Part shown: in pieces, positions 1-10,500 of the stretch
Layout of the letters: the number at the start of each line of letters is the position of its first letter
Numbering within the stretch: the first letter of the stretch is position 1
Assembly (NCBI GenBank): GCA_951640165.1
Contig: OX621245.1
Span: 23,552,330 to 23,616,329 of the forward strand
DNA: 64,000 nucleotides
DNA from: Pseudoips prasinana
Lineage: Eukaryota; Arthropoda; Insecta; Lepidoptera; Nolidae
Direction of reading: 5' to 3'
The notes under the pieces: generated by a model
Told to the model about the DNA's origin: nothing
Database searches by the model: none
What the model saw: the letters and a program-made list of their open reading frames with translations, nothing else
Translations under genes and position numbers: made by a program

Positions 1-33
1 ACATTGAATTGACAATGATTCAGGGCCATTTTG

Positions 34-478
34 TAAGGTTCCGAAGCCAAATGGCAAAAAACGTAACCCTTATAGATTCGTCATATCTGTCTGTCTGTCC
101 GTATGTCACAGCCACTTTTTTCCGAAACTATAAGAGCTGTACTGTTGAAACCTGGTAAGTAGATGTATTCTGTGAACCGCATTAAGATTTTCACACAAAA
201 ATAGAAACAACCAATAAGTTTGGAGGTGCCCCATACCTAGAACTGAACTCAATTTTTTTTTCATCGTACCCATACATGTGGGATATCTATATATATAGAT
301 CTCGTTCAAAGCAATTTTCGGTGGAACCGAAAAATGGTTTGAACGAGATCTAGTTAGTAGTTTTTTTTTATACATCATAAATCGTAAACTGCAATTTACC
401 TTTCATTTAATCAACTGAAATACTTGCTGCTACGGAACCCTTCATGGGCGAGTCCGATTGGCACTTGGCCGGTTTTTA
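34..478 (+). repeat. Lepidopteran GGTTCCG/GGCCGG repeat, internally deleted copy
   Basis: Begins with a diverged GGTTCCG-AGCCAAATGGCAAAA head, runs through a CTGTCTGTCTGTC stretch and ends CGAGTCCGATTGGCACTTGG then CCGGTTTTT. Head and tail match the fuller copy at 1566-2180, but the middle is shortened. The family is common in Lepidoptera; I see no coding capacity. Confidence 0.75.
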
Positions 479-697
479 TAGAAAATTAGAGTAAATTTTC
501 AATAAATTTCTTTTGTCCAGCATCATGTCAGCCAAAGTACGATGTACGACGATAAGATGATATTTCTTAAATGTTTAACACTGTCCATTATAACTTTAGC
601 GGGACAAGCGTATGCAATGTCATCTAACGTTATGTAGCTGTTTATTTAAATGGATTATTTATTATGGTAAGTTAGTATTTTATACATATTTATAGTA

Positions 698-927
698 TCA
701 GCCCGAAGTCTGGGTGTTGGCGGGATAACACCCCCGTGCCTCAGAGAATACGTAACGCCGTCGGTCCTGTACCTGACCTCTTTCCGGTCGTGTCGCTTGT
801 CATCCCATCGGACACTGAGAGTGATGGAATGGAAAGTGTACCTGTGTTTGCAGACACCTGTGCACTATAATATATCCCACGCATATAGTTAGTCTCCATT
901 CAGACTGGGCGCGCCGTGGCCGAATTA
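698..927 (+). repeat. SINE family 3 fragment (5'-truncated)
   Basis: Matches in sense the body of the tRNA-derived SINE that lies in antisense at 30692-31027: 'ATCAGCCCGAAGTCTGGG', 'CTTTCCGGTCGTGTCGCT' and 'TGCACTATAATAT' occur in the same order. The tRNA-like head is missing here. Confidence 0.7.
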
Positions 928-1086
928 TATTTTTCATCACCCCATCTCGGAAAGAGTATTTCTACTCTTCGATATCGGAGTCCAAACTTGTTTTAATCGT
1001 TTTAATCCCCTAGAGGATAAAGTAAATTTGAATTTAGAATATCGTGTGCACTAAGTTTGTGAATTCAAAACATCATTAAACCTTTT

Positions 1087-1565
1087 TAGGGTTCCGTAGC
1101 CAAATAAAAAAAACGGAACCCTTATAGATTCGTCATGTCTGTCTGTCTGTCTGTCCGTCCGTATGTCACAGCCATTTTTTACTTCTACATCCATGGTGCC
1201 GACTTTATCATACAACTTTATTTAATTTATTAAAAACTAAGACTCGGAACCTTCTTGGTGTACTCTTTTTAGGGTTCCGTAGCCAAATGACAAAAAACGG
1301 AACCCTTATAGATTCGTCATGTCTGTCTGTCTGTCCGTCCGTATGTCACAGCCACTTTTTTCCGAACTTGTAAGAGCTGTACTACTGAAACTTGGTAAGT
1401 AGATGTATTCTGTGAACCGCATTAAGATTTTTACACAACAATTATTTTGGGGGGTCGCGATACATAGAACAAAAGCTCAAAAAATGTTTTTAATCGTACC
1501 CATACATGTGGAGTATCTATGGATAGGTCTTCAAAAATGATATTGAGGTTTCTAATATAATTTTT
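1087..1565 (+). repeat. Two 5' fragments of the GGTTCCG repeat
   Basis: Two partial heads, at about 1087-1177 and 1271-1565, each start AGGGTTCCGTAGCCAAA followed by the CTGTCTGTC run. The first stops soon after the run. The second extends into the '-CCCATACATGTGG-' interior. They sit head-to-tail with the fuller copy that starts at 1566. Confidence 0.7.
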
Positions 1566-2180
1566 AGGGTTCCGTAGCCAAATGGCAAAAAACGGAACCC
1601 TTATAGATTCGTCATGTCTGTCTGTCTGTCTGTCCGTCCGTATGTCACAGCCATTTTTTACCGAAACTATAAGAGCTGTACTGTTGAAACTTGGTAAGTA
1701 GATGTATTCTGTGAACCGCAATAAGATTTTTACACAAAAATAGAAAAATAATAATAATTTTGGGGGTTCCCCATACATAGAACTGAAACTCAAAAATCTT
1801 TTTTTCGTCGTACCCATACATGTTGGGTATCTATGGATAGGTCTTCAAAAATAATATTGAGGTTCCTAATATATTTTTTTGCTAAACTGAATAGTTTGCG
1901 CGAGAGACACTTCCAAAGTGGTAAAATGAGTGTCCCCCCCCCCCCCCCCGCCCCTGTAACTTCTAAAATAAGAGAATGATAAAACTAAAAAAAATATGTG
2001 ATGTACATTACCATGTAAACTAACAACGAAAATTGGTTTGAACGAAATCTAGTAAGTAGTTTTTTTTTAATGCGCCATAAATCGTAAACCGCAATTTACC
2101 TTTCATTTAATCAACTGAAATACTTGCTGCTGCGGAACCCTTCATGTGCGAGTCCGACTCGCACTTGGCCGGTTTTTTTT
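1566..2180 (+). repeat. GGTTCCG/GGCCGG repeat, fullest copy
   Basis: Runs from AGGGTTCCGTAGCC to CACTTGGCCGGTTTTTTTT. An inverted pair, GGTTCCGTAGC near the start and GC-GCGGAACCC near the end, frames the unit. A 16-base C run lies at 1934-1949. No ORF is supported; translated stretches are frame shadows. Confidence 0.75.
1934..1949. repeat. Poly-C run (16 C)
   Basis: Sixteen consecutive C bases, then G and four more C, at the place where the neighbouring copy (about 2234-2239) has only six C. Length-unstable tract inside the repeat. Confidence 0.9.
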
Positions 2181-2447
2181 GTCTAAACTGAATAGTTTGC
2201 GCGAGAGACACTTCCAAAGTGGTAAAATGAGTGTCCCCCCAATCTAACTTCTACAATAAGAGAATGATAAAACTAAAAAAAATATGTGATGTACATTACC
2301 ACGTAAACTAACAACGAAAATTGGTTTGAGCGAGATCTAGCTAGTAGTTTTTTTTTAATACGTCATAAACCGCAATTTGCTTTCATTTAATCAACTGAAA
2401 TACTTGCTGCTACGGAACCCTTCATGTGCGAGTCCGACTCGCACTTG
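2181..2447 (+). repeat. 3' half of GGTTCCG repeat
   Basis: Repeats the second half of the copy at 1566-2180 ('AGTTTGCGCGAGAGACACTT' through 'CGAGTCCGACTCGCACTTG'), so the 3' half is present twice in tandem. Confidence 0.75.
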
Positions 2448-2454
2448 TTTAGCA

Positions 2455-2560
2455 TATAGTCATTTCCTCGCTGAGGTGTGGTGAAAAGTTACGTGTTGCA
2501 CTCGAGTGCAAAGATTTTTCACCTCGTGCTCTTTTGCTTCGCTCAGAATTCTAACTAACT
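2455..2560. repeat. Dispersed lepidopteran repeat fragment
   Basis: Contains 'GCACTCGAGTGC' (palindromic) followed by 'TTTTTCACCTCGTGCTCTTT' and 'GCTTCGCTCAG', phrases I associate with a dispersed lepidopteran repeat. Boundaries are approximate. Confidence 0.45.
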
Positions 2561-3593
2561 ATTCCAGCGGTAAAAAACAACTTTGTACTACTTTTGTATA
2601 TCAAATAACTATTGTATTATATTGCCATACATATAGCTACATTAATTATATAAATATGTGATAATGGAGTTGTTATTTACACTTTTTGAGTACCTTTTCG
2701 ATATATTGTCCCTTACCTACCTAGATAATTTCTACCAATAATAATTTTTTATAGTTCAACAACATCAATATCTAACAAAACGAAGAATTAACAGAAGAAG
2801 AAAACTTGCTACATAACATTGGATTTTAAATAAACTGCTAAGGATTTTTCTCACGTTAGAGAGATTGAGGATTGAATATATTCAGTGGATAATCGCTTTA
2901 GCCTTTCGCCTAGAGCGCGTGAGTCGGATTCACGTTATTCAACCTGAAGTAGATTACTAGTTAGTACTGATATAAAACAAAATATTATAGATTTTCCCAC
3001 TACTAGTTAATCATAATTTAATTTTAATTCCTGTAACGAATATGAACAAACCGCCTACCAAATATTTAAGGAGTGTGATCTCTGGCAAAATATTTGCAAC
3101 CAATATCTGGAGTAGTTTATTACACAGATCTTGCAGCAACAAGGAACAAACTCCGAGCGATATACTATACTTTTGCCATACCTACTATTGGAATCAAATA
3201 TAAAAGCTCACTTTGGACCCTTAAATTGATCCTCGGTGCTTTTGCAGCTGGCTTCTCTAGTTACAATTCTCTCGTTTTATGAGGCTATAGCCTCTTTCTC
3301 CAACTTTGCTCTGGAGGGAAGTAAAACAATTCATTTTCCTACTCCTCCTTTTTTCGTTCTGATTAAATTCGTTGCGGGATCCAAGACAGCGATTCCCCGG
3401 GACACGCTTGAGCCTCACCGCTCAGTGTCAATTCATTGTGTACCACTGTTGATCCTGACTTACAGAAGTTGCAGTGGTGGGTAAGAGGGAGGGACTAGTC
3501 CCGAAAAAAATAGTTAAACATAATTTCATTAACAGTGAGGTATTTAGGTGGCAGTAGACGCGATACATGGATATAAATATCTATTCGTATATT
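2561..3593. other. No gene recognised
   Basis: AT-rich DNA with a slightly GC-richer block at 3050-3490. Short open frames (3094-3282 and 3236-3484) show no domain, signal peptide or splice pattern I can support. A small palindrome GAGGCTATAGCCTC lies at about 3279-3292. Confidence 0.5.
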
Positions 3594-3745
3594 TTCTACT
3601 AATATTATAAATGGTAAAGTTTGTGAGTATATATGTATCATATGGATATATGGATGTTTGTTAATGTTCTCGCAAAAACTACGGAACGGATTTTGAAGAA
3701 ACTTTGTAGTAATATAGCTTATATATCCGAATAACATAGAGGCTA
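3594..3745 (-). repeat. Lepidopteran 'TACTAATATTATAAA' repeat
   Basis: Shows 'CTACTAATATTATAAA', '-GTTTGT-' and 'AAAACTACGGAACGGATTTT', a layout typical of short Helitron-like dispersed repeats in Lepidoptera. Related pieces occur at 18365-18735 and 36730-36985. Confidence 0.55.
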
Positions 3746-3962
3746 TAATTATATAAGCTGTCATATTATATAATTCAATTAATAATGAACTAAGTAAGTC
3801 TTAGTTCAATTCTAAGATCATTAGTAAGTACTTTTAAACAAAATGTATATCTACACATAATTAAGAGAACGTAGTAAACAGGAACATTAGAGACAGTTAA
3901 TTATAATTATCTGACATCATTAGTCAAACTAAATGAATGCAAATAACAAACAATAATACGTA

Positions 3963-4096
3963 CATACGCCAGCACATCCAGCTACACCAATCTATCAAAT
4001 TTCTTATTTAAATTTTCAACTTTATCACATTAGCATATGGTTCACTTTCAATTGGGAAAATTCAATAGATTGGCTTAGCTTGATGGCAATCATGTG
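3963..4096. mobile_element. Short palindromic MITE (TA target), degraded copy
   Basis: The left end CATACGCCAGCACATCCAGC matches the family also found at 7808, 10887, 31946, 32816 and 40996. The right end is decayed. TA dinucleotides flank both ends (3961-3962 and 4097-4098). Non-coding. Confidence 0.65.
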
Positions 4097-4214
4097 TACA
4101 TGATTTAATAGGCTTAGGAAAACAACAACCAGTGTCATAAATGTCGATTTGAGATAATTAAGTATATATGTATACTGTGATATCTTTAGGAATACATGTG
4201 TTTTAGATTGATAT

Positions 4215-4285
4215 TTGGAGGGGTCTGCCGTAGTCTTCGCGCTTGGCATGCGAGTTGGTGACAGCAGTTAGGTGGTAGTTACTAC
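4215..4285. repeat. Left part of host repeat interrupted by the hAT element
   Basis: 'TGCCGTAGTC...GCATGCGAGTTGG...CAGTTAGGTGGTA' matches the repeat at about 8680-8760 left of the second hAT copy. Its right part resumes at 5826 with ACACAGGAGGCGCTGCTGCC. The two parts flank the 8-bp duplication GTTACTAC. Confidence 0.6.
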
Positions 4286-4673
4286 TAAAGATGTAAAAGA
4301 CTGAATATGACTAGCCACAATTGTCATAAACCTTAAATGACCGGTCATTTACTGTCAAATTCAGTCAATTTGACTCAGATATTATTGTCCATTCTCGACT
4401 ACCACCCAATTATTTATTTATTTAGGTACCCAATTTATATGCAAGTTTAAATGAAGCAACGTTTTATTTTGTATTATATCATTAGAGGATAAGACGACAT
4501 CAAAATCGATGCGCGAGGCGTTGCCATTTTGTCTTAAATGCACGCAGGATTAGAAATGTAAAATGATTAACACTATATAATAATACTCTAAGTCATAAAA
4601 AACACTTTTTTGTTTCAATTTAGAAGTTGTAGACTTTTATCAACGACAAAAACTTAAAAGGTACTAATACATT

Positions 4674-4862
4674 CATCATCATCATCATATCAGCCGAAAG
4701 ACGTCCACTGCTGGACAAAGGCCTCCCCCAAAGATCTCCACAATTGCCGGTCTTGCGCTATTCGCATCCAGCTGTTTCCAGCGACCCGCACAAGATCATC
4801 GGTCCATCTTGTAGGGGGCCTGCCCACGCTGCGTCTTCCGGTTCGTGGTCGCCACTCAAGAA
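4674..4862 (-). mobile_element. RTE LINE 3' end inserted in the hAT element
   Basis: Starts with CATCATCATCATCAT and continues 'CCGAAAGACGTCCACTGCTGG'-like text. The minus strand encodes the C-terminus of a lepidopteran RTE reverse transcriptase (compare 'LVQQW-SFG' at 32450-32749). The sister hAT at 8796-9306 lacks it. 5'-truncated and non-functional. Confidence 0.8.
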
Positions 4863-4947
4863 CTTGACTGAAAATTTACCAGTTTTGACAGTTAATGACC
4901 ATTTTTGACCAATTTGACCGTAAATGACAGTCAGCCTAATTCAGTCA

Positions 4948-5800
4948 GGGCCTATGAATAGGGTGTAGAGAACCTAGTCCAGTTTAACCCCAATAAGACA
5001 CAAGTGTGCGCGTTCACTGCTAAGAAGGACCCATTTGTCGTAGCGCCCCGATTCCAAGGGGTTGATCTCCGTGTATCCGAGAGTATTGGGATCCTCGGAA
5101 TCGAAATTTCGAGCACCTGCCAATTTAGGGGCCATTTGGAGGACAAAGCCAAACTGGCAAGTAAGAAGTTGGGCGTCCTGAATAGAGCTAGGCGGTACTT
5201 CACTCCAAGACAGCGGCTTGCGCTATATAAAGCACAAGTCCGCCCGCACATGGAGTATTGCTCACATATCTGGGCAGGAGCCCCTAAATACCAGCTCGAC
5301 CCACTTGACTCCCTCCAAAGGCGTGCTATTAGAATCGTTGGGGATTCCAATCTTACGGACAGATTGGAGTCGCTAGAGCAGCGGAGAGACTTCGGTTCTC
5401 TCTGCGTGTTATACCGTCTCTTTCACGGGGAATGCTCTGAGGAACTGTTTGAGCTGGTGCCAACGTCCCCTTTTTATCATCGGACCACGCGCACTCGCAG
5501 TAAGGTTCATCCGTATCACCTGGAAGCGATCTCGTCAAGCACGGTTCGCTTTCAGCGTTCATACATCCCACGTACGTGCCGGCTCTGGAATGAATTACCT
5601 GCTGCGGTGTTTCCCCAGCGCTACGACATGTCCTTCTTCAAACGAGGTTTAAAAAGAGTACTAATATCACGGTAGGCAGCGGTTTGCTGTGCCCCCTGGC
5701 ACAGCGAATGTCCATGAGCAGCGGTTACCACTTACCATCAGGTGGGCCGCTAGCTCGTCTGCTTACTAAGGCAATAAAAAAAAAAAAAAAAAAAAAAAAA
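4948..5800 (+). mobile_element. 5'-truncated CR1/jockey-like LINE with poly(A)
   Basis: Lies between TCAGTCA (4941-4947) and GTCACTTT (5801), which are contiguous in the sister hAT copy, so insertion with a GTCA duplication is seen directly. It ends in a 3' UTR '-CCATCAGGTGGGCCGC-' and a run of about 25 A. The 3' UTR phrasing is that of an abundant lepidopteran LINE. Confidence 0.85.
4962..5678 (+). pseudogene. LINE reverse transcriptase C-terminal fragment
   Basis: The frame is open from 4962 ('GVENLVQFNPNKTQVCAF') to a stop at 5676-5678, giving the C-terminal part of a jockey-superfamily ORF2 downstream of the catalytic YADD. Visible family phrases are 'FNPNKTQVCAF', 'GIEI', 'YKAQVRPHMEYCSHIWAG', 'LQRRAIRIVG', 'HRTTRTR' and 'RTCRLWNELP'. 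The catalytic palm and endonuclease are missing because the copy is 5'-truncated, so the protein would be inactive. The remaining frame has no stops, so the insertion is fairly young. No start codon is meaningful. Inserted inside a hAT MITE (4286-5825). Confidence 0.85.
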
Positions 5801-5825
5801 GTCACTTTAGTCATTTTCATCACTA

Positions 5826-5885
5826 GTTACTACACAGGAGGCGCTGCTGCCCGACTACCTGGTATACCCCTTAGTTGCCTTTTAT
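5826..5885. repeat. Right part of the repeat interrupted by hAT
   Basis: 'ACACAGGAGGCGCTGCTGCC' and 'CGACTACCTGGTAT' continue the repeat left at 4285 and match 8757-8795. Confidence 0.6.
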
Positions 5886-5967
5886 GCCTTTATTTTATTA
5901 AGATATGTGGTGGTCCTGTTGTTCTTTCTGAGCCGGAAACGCACTATATACAATTCACTATTCACGC

Positions 5968-6135
5968 ATGTGGGGCGCAGCGGCTAAGGCTATCGGCTCG
6001 CCGCTTCGTGTCGCGGGTTCGAGTCCCGCGCCGGACAACTATTTGTGTGACCCACAAATAGTTGTTCTCAGTCAGGATGTAATTTGTGTCCGATTAAATT
6101 CCGTAGTGCGGGCGTTGTCTTTTTAAAAAAGAAAG
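5968..6135 (+). repeat. tRNA-derived SINE, family 4
   Basis: The tRNA-like head GGGGCGCAGCGGCTAAGGC (A-box-like) is followed by a good B box GGGTTCGAGTCCC near 6015-6027, then a '-CAACTATTTGTGTGACCCAC-' body and an A-rich end. A-box/B-box spacing and the non-tRNA body mark a SINE rather than a tRNA gene. Confidence 0.75.
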
Positions 6136-6377
6136 AAAAATAACTATTTAAATTAACTCCATGTTTTTATAGATTCATATTTTTTAGCAAATTTTGATTT
6201 AGTATATTAATGCAAAAAACAATCTCGTTATAATAATGTCATAATTATGGACAAGTATTTAAACTGTTTACTATCACAATCGAGTATACTACCTTCCACA
6301 TAATATAATTAATTCTTTTGTTATATTAAAATATTCACCAATAAACTACCGTATTAAGGAATAATGTCGTCCTGGTC

Positions 6378-6548
6378 CTCCATCTGTGTGAGACATATTA
6401 TAGTGCACAAATGTGCGCCCAAACACATGTGCACTTCCTATTCCATCAGTTTCACGATCCGATGGGACGACTAGAGACACGACCGGAAAAAGGTCAGCTA
6501 ATACAGTTGGATCTAATACTACATTCCTTCGGCCTGATACTGAGATGT
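6378..6548 (-). repeat. SINE family 3 fragment
   Basis: Antisense piece of the SINE seen complete at 30692-31027 ('AGACATATTATAGTGCACAA', 'GATCCGATGGGACG', 'CGACCGGAAA'). Confidence 0.7.
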
Positions 6549-6576
6549 TTTCTTAACATTTTTATTTTATTTATTA

Positions 6577-6897
6577 CTAGCTTTGCCCCGCGGTTTTACC
6601 CGCGTTAAATTTTATAAATTATCAGAGCTCCTCCCCCGTATGTGATAGCATGATAATATGTAGCCTATATGTTGACCCGACCTCTCAGTAATACTCATGC
6701 AAAATTTGAAGTAAATCCATGCAGTACTTTTTGAGTTTAGCCCGGACATACATACAGACAAACAGACACACAGACAAAAATTCTAAAAACTATATTTTTG
6801 GCTTCGATATCCATCGTAGATCACGCCCCGAGTATCCTTTTTAAAAAATATTCTATGTGCAGTTTTGACTATCCTACGATTTTATTATATGTATAGA
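6577..6897 (-). mobile_element. Short non-autonomous Helitron, complete
   Basis: Read on the minus strand it starts TCTATACATATAATAAAATC, ends with a 3' hairpin CGCGG-GTAAAA-CCGCG then GGGCAAAGCTAG, and sits between A and T. These are the Helitron hallmarks (5' TC, hairpin, 3' CTRR, A^T target). 321 bp, non-coding. Relatives: 20156-21068 and 39220-39568. Confidence 0.85.
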
Positions 6898-7084
6898 TAA
6901 TTAACTTTAATTTTAATACTGTGGTTGTCTTTAAGTGTTGCTGCATTATTATTTTTAAGTATTATTTCTGTACGTGTCCTTATAACTGCATGAGTGTTTG
7001 TAACGTTGACGATCCTTAAATATTATAATAAATAAAAATAAACAGATAAATCCGGACTTAACAGAGATATAAAATTTAAGGAAT

Positions 7085-7215
7085 CATCGTCGTCACCATA
7101 TCAGCTGAAAGACGTCCACTGCTGGACAAAGGCCTCCCCAAGGATCTCCACTGGATGCGGAGGAGGAGGATTCCGCTGAATGCGGTCTTGCGCTGACCGC
7201 ATCCAGCGGAATTAA
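7085..7215 (-). repeat. RTE LINE 3' fragment with internal hairpin
   Basis: 'CCATATCAGCTGAAAGACGT' and 'CCACTGCTGGACAAAGGCCT' are the antisense RTE 3' end. It runs into an inverted repeat, ATTCCGCTGAATGCGG against CCGCATCCAGCGGAAT (15 of 16 pair), near 7170-7212. Confidence 0.7.
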
Positions 7216-7369
7216 GGAATAATGAGATAAAAATGCCAAAAGTAAACTTTTAATTTTCTTTCACGTAATCATCTTTAAGATATGGATAAAATGCTAATGA
7301 CTATCACATAATATCTCACAATAGAAGAATCTTGGACTATATTATAATAGAAACATATTTTAAAAGGCT

Positions 7370-7379
7370 TTTATTTATT
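7370..7379 (-). promoter_or_regulatory. Overlapping poly(A) signals of the three-exon gene
   Basis: On the minus strand AATAAATAAA overlaps the stop codon and gives two AATAAA hexamers (7379-7374 and 7375-7370). This implies a very short 3' UTR. Confidence 0.6.
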
Positions 7380-7527
7380 CGTCTTCAGGACCGTAGTCAA
7401 AGTTAATCCAAGAATCAGGAACTTTTTCGATGTCTTCTCTGCGTAATGTATGCTCTCCGTATTCCTCTCTGATATCTTCGTATGAGCTTGAAGAACTTTC
7501 CCTTTCCTTTTCTTTCAAAAGTAGCAA
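7375..7527 (-). CDS. Exon 3 of three-exon secreted-protein gene
   Basis: Terminal coding exon, 50 codons plus TAA. It follows a pyrimidine-rich acceptor (TTTTTTTATTTCAG) and keeps phase 0 with exon 2. It encodes a basic start (LLLLKEKERE), a serine run and a strongly acidic tail ending PDSWINFDYGPEDE. Too short to show well as a stand-alone frame; recognised by its splice site, codon usage, stop and adjacent poly(A) signals. It is the C-terminal third of the protein in exons 12686-12730 and 11534-11770. No domain recognised. Confidence 0.72.
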   Translation of the reverse strand: MLLLKEKERESSSSSYEDIREEYGEHTLRREDIEKVPDSWINFDYGPEDE

Positions 7528-10500
7528 CTGAAATAAAAAAATATTTGTAAAAACTTATATAAGAAAATACACTTATCGTAATGCTTCATCATCATCATGT
7601 CACCCGAATAACGAACACTGCTGGACAAGAACCTCCCCAAAAAAAAAGGATTGGATTAGTTGGATATGTCATAACAGATTGGCGATCGCAGTTTGATGGT
7701 CATAGTACACAAAAAGACGCTTCTGCCCATTTTCTTGGAGATATTCCCTCTAGATTGAAGATGAAGTATGTTTATACAAATATTATATTAACTAGGCAGA
7801 GCATGTACATACAGCACATCAAGCTATTTCAATCTGACAAATTTCTCAAATTGAAAGTGAACCTTATGTTTTTGTGATAAAGTTGAAAATCTAGAAAAGA
7901 AATTTCAGAGTTTGGGGTAGCTGGATGTGCTGGCGTCTGTAACATACTTTGTAAAAACAAAGAAATTTATTTATTTTATATTGAAATATTTACGATTTTA
8001 ATTGCATGCCTTTAAATACATATAATTTTGTTCACATATTAAGTCTTCACAAGTACTCCAACACACTAAAGAAATAAGTCAAAGTATAAGTCGAATATAG
8101 TTACCCAAAACACAATAAGGTAATTCAATAAGTGTAAACAGAAAACTGTTTGTATATGTCAAGAGGACAAACAGACCTTGTTAACTCGTAAGTATATAAT
8201 CAAACAGGAAAGTTGGTGTCGCGTCATCTTGTATCTCGTGGTGTTTACTTGAAAACTTATACATAACTATATAACTATACTATAAGTCGTAATCCGCCCC
8301 AGCTTCACACGAATAAATAGAAAGACATTAGTATTTAAAATTAGATTATTAATAGAAGTTAGCATTTGTTTTATAACATGTACGTAAACAATATTTATAG
8401 AATAATATACTTTATTTACTACCTAAAGAGTGTATCTAAAAATGTGGTGTTTACGTATAATTAGATGCGCAATTAGAATTAAGTTGTATTGTATACTAAA
8501 GTATCTGTACGTGAAATATTATAGCGTCTCTTGGTAACCTAATACATAAAATAAAAAAATAGTACTTTACGCCAAATAATGACATTTATATGCGAATACT
8601 TTGTCATCATCATCATTATGGGCCTGATATCGTCCACTGCTGGACATAGGCGTCCACCAGAGGTTTCTATAACTTTGCCATTTGGAGGGAATTGCCGTAC
8701 TCGCCATGCGGGTTGGCTACCGCAGTTATGTGGTACCTAGTAATTAATAAGTATACAGGAGGCGCTGCTGCCCGACTACCTGATGTATCCCTTAGTAGTG
8801 TTGAAAATGACTAAAGTGACTGAATTAGACTGACTGTCATTTACGGTCAAATTGGTCAAAAATGGTCATTAACTGTGAAAAATGGTAATTTTCAGTCAAT
8901 TTGATTTCAGTAATATTTTAGTACCTTTAAAGTTTTTGTCGTCCATATATTTCTACAACTTCTTAATTGAAACAAATAAGTATTTTTTATGACTTATAGT
9001 ATTATTATATAGTGTTAATCATTTTACATTTCTAATCATGCGTGCATTTAAAACAAAATGGCAACGTCGCATCGCCTCGCGCATCGACTTTGATGTCGTC
9101 TTATCCTCTCATGATATAATACAAAATAAAACGTTGCTTCATTAAAACTGGCATATAAATTGGGTACCTAAATAAATAAATAATTGGGTGGTAGTCGAGA
9201 ATGGACTGGAATTTCAGTCAAATTGACTGAATTTGACAGTAAATGATCGGTCATTTAAGGTTTATGACAATTGTGACTAGTCATATTCAGTCATTTTACA
9301 TCTCTATCCCTTAGTCATCTGTTACGATACCCAAGGGCTGGTCTGGGGTGCCCCATTATTCTTTCGACGCCGGTAACCACAAGGCTAATACTGTCTTACT
9401 AAGTACTTTGTTACTAGTTATATTATGATTATATTATGTTATATTATTTTGTAGGAATATTTTTAAAAATAAAATATTATTACATATATTACTACGGTCA
9501 CGGTAGCCTAGTTGGTAGTGCTCCTGCCTACGAAGCTAGTAGTCCGGGGTTCGAATCCCGGTAAGTGCAAATATTTGTGTGATGAGCACGAATATTTGTT
9601 TCTGAGTCATGGATGTTTTCTATGTGTTTAAGTATTATATCGTCACCTGGTACCCATAGTACAAGCTTTGCTTAGTTTGGTGCTAGGATGATCTGTGTCA
9701 CATTGTCCCTAGATATTATATTATATTACTTGCTGATTATGTAGCTTTCATCAGTTCAGTAGTTTTTAGTTTACCCATTACAAAGAAACAGCTACTTATA
9801 CAAAAAAAAAACAACTTACGTCATATTTCTCTCGGCATTACGTAAACGGCAATCAATTTCATCAGAAATTAGTCAATTACTTAAAGCGTACCTATTTATA
9901 TCGTCGTACAAAAAGTCTAAGTAACATGTTAATACGTATTTGTACATTTTACACAAAATCAAAACGATAATTAATAATAATATTTACTATATGTAATAAT
10001 AATGAGGAAATACTCTTTATTAAATATAAATAAACATCCATGATTTTTGATTAGACAATTTTGACATCGTTATTTTATATTTGAACCTATCTGTAAAGTT
10101 AAGCACATTAAACAGGTCAGGGAAGGTTTGAAAAAATATTATACATTCCGATTTATTTTTTCAAAATGTGAATTGGTCAATGTCAGTAAATGTAGTAGCT
10201 GTTTTCTCTACGTCGAAATATTAAAATTTTATTCAGAATACAAATTCGTGTATTTCATCATTCACCATTCATATTTTTTCTAAAAATGAACTTTAACAAA
10301 TAGGTCTGAAGTGCACGCAGTATGAATTAAAATAGAAGAGTATGTTTATTTCTTTTTATTCCATATGTACTAACATGTGGAATAAAAAGAAAATTGGGCT
10401 ATAGTTCTCATTCGTTTTTAGGATAATATTCTAAAAAGCGTATGAGTATTGCAGTCTATTTTTCAATTTTTTTTGAAGCTTTCATTAATGAGCGATATTA

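Larger units (their letters stand above)
4286..5825 (-). mobile_element. Non-autonomous hAT element carrying two nested LINE insertions
   Basis: Flanked by the 8-bp direct repeat GTTACTAC (4278-4285 and 5826-5833). Its ends read TAAAGATGTAAAAGACT and, on the opposite strand, TAGTGATGAAAATGACT. An 8-bp duplication with TAG-type inverted ends is the hAT signature. An uninterrupted 511-bp sister copy lies inverted at 8796-9306. Removing the RTE fragment (4674-4862) and the LINE (4948-5800) leaves roughly 0.5 kb, matching that sister. No transposase, so it needed one in trans. Confidence 0.85.

Noticed and set aside
5684..6061. 125-codon plus-strand ORF
   Set aside because: Runs through a LINE poly(A), a hAT end and a SINE; poly-Lys from the A run.
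9494..9565. tRNA gene (A and B boxes present)
   Set aside because: The cloverleaf does not close and the same text with a long body recurs at 11211 and 38614, so it is a SINE head.
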